64,000 bases of DNA, from positions 1-64,000 of the forward strand of contig JAZSFC010000024.1 in the NCBI GenBank assembly GCA_045531955.1, read 5' to 3'. The stretch comes from SIG299 sp045531955 (GTDB taxonomy: Bacteria; Bacillota; Clostridia; Lachnospirales; Lachnospiraceae). Below the pieces are notes generated by a model. The model did no database searches and was not told where the DNA came from. It saw only the letters and a program-made list of their open reading frames with translations. Made by a program: the position numbers and the translations under genes. Positions 60,751 to 64,000 of the stretch are shown here, one piece after another (the stretch's first letter is position 1; each line of letters begins with the position of its first letter).

Positions 60751-60916
60751 ATAAAGCAAACAGGCGTATCTAATTTATCCGAACAGAACCCTGGAGCGAC
60801 GTCCTCCCTTGACGAGGTAATGCAACCGAAGGTTGCACGAGTCTAGTGAGGCTACGTCGCGATGGTAGCGCGAGCGTGTTCTGGCAGGATAAATTAGATA
60901 CGTCTGTTTATTTAAA
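60751..60916 (-). repeat. Hairpin element 2 after the DUF2971 gene
   Basis: Outer arms AAACAGGCGTATCTAATTT (from 60759) and their complement ending near 60909 pair over 23 bases with one mismatch. Inner stems GCGACGT / ACGTCGC and an apical TGCAACC-gaa-GGTTGCA. Read on the minus strand, the direction of the DUF2971 gene whose stop is at 60932, it shares AATTTATCCT, CGCTC.CGCTA.CATCG, ACTA.ACTCG, ACCTCGT.AAG, CTCCAG.GTT and CGGATAAATT with element 1. The 95 bases between the elements hold a perfect palindrome TATAGCGCTATA (60661-60672) and a small CCGG-rich stem, but no gene. Confidence 0.85.
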
Positions 60917-60931
60917 TATAAAAATAATAAA

Positions 60932-61756
60932 TCAGGATGTCGGCTTCCGCAGCGGACAATTGGACATGTGGATTTTCTCCTTCAGTACATTGAGACCGCA
61001 GTCCGATAAGTAGTCCTGCAGAATCGGCAGGGACTGGGAAGAAGTCGGCCCGATAATGATTTCGGCCACCAGGTCGGACAGGTGCATATTTAAGCGGCTG
61101 CACATACGGTTTAAATTTAACGGATAGTATTTTTTGATACGGCCGTCGGATACATGGTACTTTGGTTCTACCGCAAACTCGTTGGAGATGAACGGGGATA
61201 CTACAAGGCGGGACTCTTTTTCGCTGGCAAAGGACGGATGCTTGAAGGCAGCGGACTGAATCCAGGCCTCAATCATCAGGTTCTGCAGCTTTGGAAGGTT
61301 TTCGGAAAGCTCCTGCGATGCGGTAAAGGTACGGAAGAAGTCTTCCACCAAACGGTGTTCGCCCATATCCTCCTGATAATACACTTCCTGGAGGGATACG
61401 GCGCCGCCGGTCATACGTTCCATCATGTCTTCATGGAAGGCGATACAAACGCCCTGGCCGTAGTGACCGTAGCGCTCCCATTGGGAAGCATCGTCACGGA
61501 ATTTGGAGAAGCAGGCCGCGTAAGCGGAATAGTAGAATTCCTTTTCCATTTCTGCCTGGAAGAAGGCTTCGGCTTCCCGAAGCTTGGCCGGTGTTTCGCC
61601 GTTGGCTTTCAGGCGTGCGATAACTGCTTTACAGATGCCGTTCATGAACAGGCGCATTTCGGAAGCGTCATTCATGTTTAAAATATTGTTTAACCGTAGC
61701 TCTGCACAGCGGATAATGCCGTCAAAGGCAGTAAAATCAGTATAATGATATAGCAT
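60932..61756 (-). CDS. DUF2971 family protein
   Basis: 274 residues. The start MLYHYTDFTAFDGIIRCAELRLNNILNMNDASEM is characteristic of DUF2971 (YHYT...NMNDPxE), followed by CFSKFRDDASQWERYGHYGQGVCIAF (about residue 84), the conserved core. This fold has been compared with ADP-ribosyltransferase-like proteins and is frequent in accessory and defence regions, but the activity is unproven. AGGAGGAAATACCC precedes the ATG. The gene downstream end abuts hairpin element 2. Confidence 0.88.
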   Translation of the reverse strand: MLYHYTDFTAFDGIIRCAELRLNNILNMNDASEMRLFMNGICKAVIARLKANGETPAKLREAEAFFQAEMEKEFYYSAYAACFSKFRDDASQWERYGHYGQGVCIAFHEDMMERMTGGAVSLQEVYYQEDMGEHRLVEDFFRTFTASQELSENLPKLQNLMIEAWIQSAAFKHPSFASEKESRLVVSPFISNEFAVEPKYHVSDGRIKKYYPLNLNRMCSRLNMHLSDLVAEIIIGPTSSQSLPILQDYLSDCGLNVLKEKIHMSNCPLRKPTS

Positions 61757-61809
61757 GGGTATTTCCTCCTGTTATGGTAAAAATCTTAAAATAGGGGCTG
61801 TGGGGAACT

Positions 61810-62469
61810 TTAAACGGCATCCCACAGGCCGGACACAAAGTACATCAGGGCAGCCCAGGTGAAAACGGAATAGAAAATGCCGTTTTTGTCCCGGCCGTTT
61901 TGTAACAGGGTGACGGCTTCTTCTTTGCCAATCAGTTCGAAACCGTTGAAACATTCACTGCCGACGGCACCCTCCTGGGAAAGGCGGGCGGTATCATTCA
62001 AATGAATGACGGCACAAACCAGGGCGTTGCTTTCGTCGGTCATGCCAGGAGTAGAAAACAGAAGCGGGTTGATGGTAAAGAGCTTGTCGGTTTCCTTTAC
62101 AACCAGTCCGGTTTCCTCTTCGATTTCCCGCTTGGCAGTGGCCAGCAGCGGTTCGGCGCAGGCGGCATCTTCCGGGTCAAGTAAACCGGCCGGCGGGCTG
62201 AGTAAAAATTGTCCTGCCGGATAGCGGTACTCATAGTCCAGTAAAAGTTTTGGTTCTTCACCGTCGGTTTTTAAAATCACTACGCAGGTGACGGCATCCG
62301 GTAAGGCGGTTTTAAATTCTTCGTCGGTCTTAATTGCCATCAAATTGTCGGCCGGTCGTCTGGTGGCATCAAAATAATGTTTGCCCTCTTTGTACTGCAA
62401 ATCAAACACTTTGATGAACTTAGATTCAAACAAAGGCTTGACGTTTTCTTTCTTAATTTCCGGTTTCAT
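61810..62469 (-). CDS. NUDIX hydrolase, ADP-ribose pyrophosphatase-like
   Basis: 219 residues from MKPEIKKENV; AAAGGGG seven bases upstream selects this ATG over the one at 62526. The Nudix box end AEPLLATAKREIEEETGLVV (about residue 117) has the catalytic REIEEETG. The upstream Gly of the box (PPAGLLDPEDAACAE) is about five residues further away than the consensus Gx5Ex7REUxEExGU allows, so there is a short insertion inside the box. The preceding DYEYRYPAGQFLLSPPAG pattern is that of ADP-ribose pyrophosphatases. Its neighbour is a DUF2971 protein on the same strand, 53 bases away. Confidence 0.87.
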   Translation of the reverse strand: MKPEIKKENVKPLFESKFIKVFDLQYKEGKHYFDATRRPADNLMAIKTDEEFKTALPDAVTCVVILKTDGEEPKLLLDYEYRYPAGQFLLSPPAGLLDPEDAACAEPLLATAKREIEEETGLVVKETDKLFTINPLLFSTPGMTDESNALVCAVIHLNDTARLSQEGAVGSECFNGFELIGKEEAVTLLQNGRDKNGIFYSVFTWAALMYFVSGLWDAV

Positions 62470-62514
62470 ATAGCACCCCTTTATACACAGCTTGCAAATA
62501 GTTTTTCTCCTTTT

Positions 62515-62543
62515 ATGATAGCTCATCCGGTGAAGAAAATCAA
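62515..62543 (-). promoter_or_regulatory. Promoter of the NUDIX-DUF2971 pair
   Basis: Minus strand TTGATT (62538-62543), 17-base spacer, TATCAT (62515-62520). Confidence 0.6.
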
Positions 62544-62567
62544 TGCGATGTTTTGTTCAGATAATAA

Positions 62568-62612
62568 TTGAAAAAGGAATGCGGATAGATTATACTTTAA
62601 GTAAGCGTTTAC
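62568..62612 (+). promoter_or_regulatory. Promoter with cre/LacI-type operator for the YetA-like gene
   Basis: TTGAAA (62568-62573), 17-base spacer, TATACT (62591-62596). Just downstream lies GTAAGCGTTTAC (62601-62612), a near-palindrome centred on CG that matches the catabolite-response/LacI-family operator pattern at all but one position of WTGNAARCGNWWWCA. Its place over the expected transcription start implies repression. Confidence 0.7.
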
Positions 62613-62640
62613 AATTTGAAAAGAAGAAGGTTTTGGGACA

Positions 62641-64000
62641 ATGATTACATTGAAATTTGAAAAATTATATAACAGGGACCGGATAGCACAGCCTTGCTTT
62701 GTGTCTGTTCCGTTAGCTCCGGGGGTATTAAAGGAAATTGACAGAGTGAGTCTGAAGCAAAACGGCAAGCTGCTTCCGGTGCAAAAGAAAGTGTTATCCT
62801 CTTATCCGGACGGTTCCGTGCGGTTTCTGTTTTTGCGTTTTTTGGCGGATATTCCGGCCAACCAAGGTGCTACGGTAGAATGTGACCTAAACAGTGATTC
62901 CGGGGCATGCCGGGAAGCAGATGAGGATGCCTGCAAAGAACTTTTAAATAAAACCATGGAATTTTGCACAACCTATGTGCAGAAGCAGTTATCCGGCAGG
63001 GTGCTTGCAACAGAAAAACAGGAGTACTGCATGCAGTATGGGGACTGGCGCGTAGCGGAAGCGGGACCGGTGTGTGTGATTTTGTCCAATCAGGGCAAAC
63101 TGGACGATGGCATTTTATGCGAAACAAGAGTCACTGCCTATGCCGGCAAGTCCTATTATGATGCAGAACTTCGCCTGGTTAATGCTACGGAAGAACCATT
63201 GCCGGTTACCTCCTGGCAGTATCAGCTGGTACCGGAGGAACCGGGCGGAAAAGTCCGCACCAGTGTGGCAGATTCCAACTACAAAACAAGCTTCCTCACC
63301 GGGGAAGAGGGAGAAACCGTGGAAAAAAGCATTGATGCGGAATTTATTCTGAATCAGAGCAATGAGCATGCGGCAGAAACCTTTCACGGCACCTTTTTTG
63401 CGGATGTAACCGGTGAGAAGGGCGGCTTATGTGCCACTGTTTTTCAGGCCCATCAGAACTTTCCAAAGGCACTCAGGGCCGGAAAAAACGGTATTCTTAT
63501 CAGTCTGGTGCCAAAGGGAAGCAGACCGGAGGTGTTGCAGCCGGGCATGGCAATCAAACAGCGGTTCCAGTTGTATTTTCATGGCGTTGATGAGGACTTA
63601 CAGACCATCAACCATCAGTCTACCATGTATCAGATGCCGGATGTACCGGTATTAGCTCCGGAGGTGTATGAGTCGTCCGGCTTGTTCCCTGATATTTTTG
63701 TAAGCAGGGAGCACCAAAATTCGGAGGTGGAGTGTGCGCTGTCCATGTCCGCAGACATTCATACCAGAAGCTACGGCATGCTCTGCTGGGGCGATGCGCC
63801 GGACCCGAATTATACCGCACAGGGCCGCGGTCAGGGTAGCCTGGTGTGGACCAATAACGAGTATGATTATCCTCATGCCTGCATGCTGCAGTATGCCAGA
63901 AGCGGTGTACGCCGTTGCTATGATACCTGCCTTGTGACGGGAACCCATCAGCGGGATGTGGATATCTGCCACTACAGCAAAAATCCGTTGTTGATGGGCG
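62641..64000 (+). CDS. YetA/PcRGLX-like protein (rhamnogalacturonan exolyase family), partial
   Basis: Open from the ATG at 62641 through the window end (453 complete codons seen, no stop). The order of segments fits the YetA-like family: an N-terminal barrel region with VSVPLAPGVLKEI and SSYPDGSVRFLFLRFLADIP (about 22-85), a central beta-sandwich (GILCETRVTAYAGKSYYDAELRLVN, starting near 157) and the beginning of the helical domain (SYGMLCWGDAPDPNY, VWTNNEYDYPHACMLQYARSG, about 380-430). Fungal and bacterial relatives cleave rhamnogalacturonan by lyase action. No signal peptide is present, so it is cytoplasmic, working with GH105 (52165-53145) on imported oligosaccharides (inference). Confidence 0.85.
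   Translation, partial: MITLKFEKLYNRDRIAQPCFVSVPLAPGVLKEIDRVSLKQNGKLLPVQKKVLSSYPDGSVRFLFLRFLADIPANQGATVECDLNSDSGACREADEDACKELLNKTMEFCTTYVQKQLSGRVLATEKQEYCMQYGDWRVAEAGPVCVILSNQGKLDDGILCETRVTAYAGKSYYDAELRLVNATEEPLPVTSWQYQLVPEEPGGKVRTSVADSNYKTSFLTGEEGETVEKSIDAEFILNQSNEHAAETFHGTFFADVTGEKGGLCATVFQAHQNFPKALRAGKNGILISLVPKGSRPEVLQPGMAIKQRFQLYFHGVDEDLQTINHQSTMYQMPDVPVLAPEVYESSGLFPDIFVSREHQNSEVECALSMSADIHTRSYGMLCWGDAPDPNYTAQGRGQGSLVWTNNEYDYPHACMLQYARSGVRRCYDTCLVTGTHQRDVDICHYSKNPLLMG

Noticed and set aside
1..64000. tRNA, rRNA, insertion sequences, prophage genes or an origin
   Set aside because: None could be recognised on either strand by reading for their usual motifs; a profile search would be needed to exclude a degenerate one.

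Overview
The window looks like a chromosomal segment of a low/mid-GC anaerobic Firmicute, most likely Lachnospiraceae. This is a judgement from gene content (GPH sugar transporter with GH10/GH3, substrate-binding-GGDEF and REC-HD-GYP-GGDEF proteins, BspA-like LRR protein, DegV, NhaC, lipoproteins with Thr/Pro linkers), from strong AGGAGG ribosome-binding sites and from classical TTGACA/TATAAT promoters. I see no rRNA, tRNA, CRISPR array, transposase or phage gene. About 52 protein genes are supported, including two of 42 and 59 codons. The last gene runs off the right edge.

Layout. 1-5.1 kb: membrane protein, M20 peptidase, MalY-type aminotransferase and NhaC antiporter (+). 5.1-8.5 kb: sdpR/sdpI-like repressor and membrane protein followed by an ABC exporter (-), with two near-identical operators around the promoter. 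8.6-14 kb: xylan/oligosaccharide locus with GPH transporter, GH3 and HAD (-) divergent from a cytoplasmic GH10 (+). 14-24.6 kb: housekeeping and metabolic genes (a GuaA lacking its amidotransferase domain, NSS transporter, GH13, aminotransferase, DegV-MarR) with a lone GNAT gene between two giant hairpins. 24.7-29.6 kb: carB without carA, and an LRR protein. 29.6-39.8 kb: a five-gene operon that places a purine-type permease and a hybrid histidine kinase between cyclic-di-GMP-type signalling proteins, including two paralogous REC-HD-GYP-GGDEF regulators. 39.9-53.1 kb: an accessory stretch (WYL regulator, ABC exporter, two Fic proteins, vWA protein, zinc-ribbon proteins, PDDEXK nuclease, a probable small RNA, a ComEC-like lipoprotein, YgjP-type metallopeptidase, GH105). 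53.2-64 kb: MerR/aldo-keto reductase pair, a sugar ABC transporter, a lipoprotein of three 213-216-residue repeats, DUF2971, NUDIX, and a YetA/rhamnogalacturonan-lyase-like gene under a cre/LacI-type operator.

The most unusual content is non-coding. Several genes are followed, almost from the stop codon, by very long imperfect hairpins. Two of them (20331-20730 and 21430-21897) fold over 400-470 bases and carry lateral hairpins at mirrored positions. They are homologous only when each is read in the direction of the gene it follows. A second, smaller pair (60475-60654 and 60751-60916) behaves the same way and shares a short core motif with the nhaC terminator at 5097-5155. A third intergenic region (15075-15248) holds GC-rich REP-like palindromic repeats. 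Conserved, orientation-matched 3'-end structures of this size are not something I can assign to a known RNA class.
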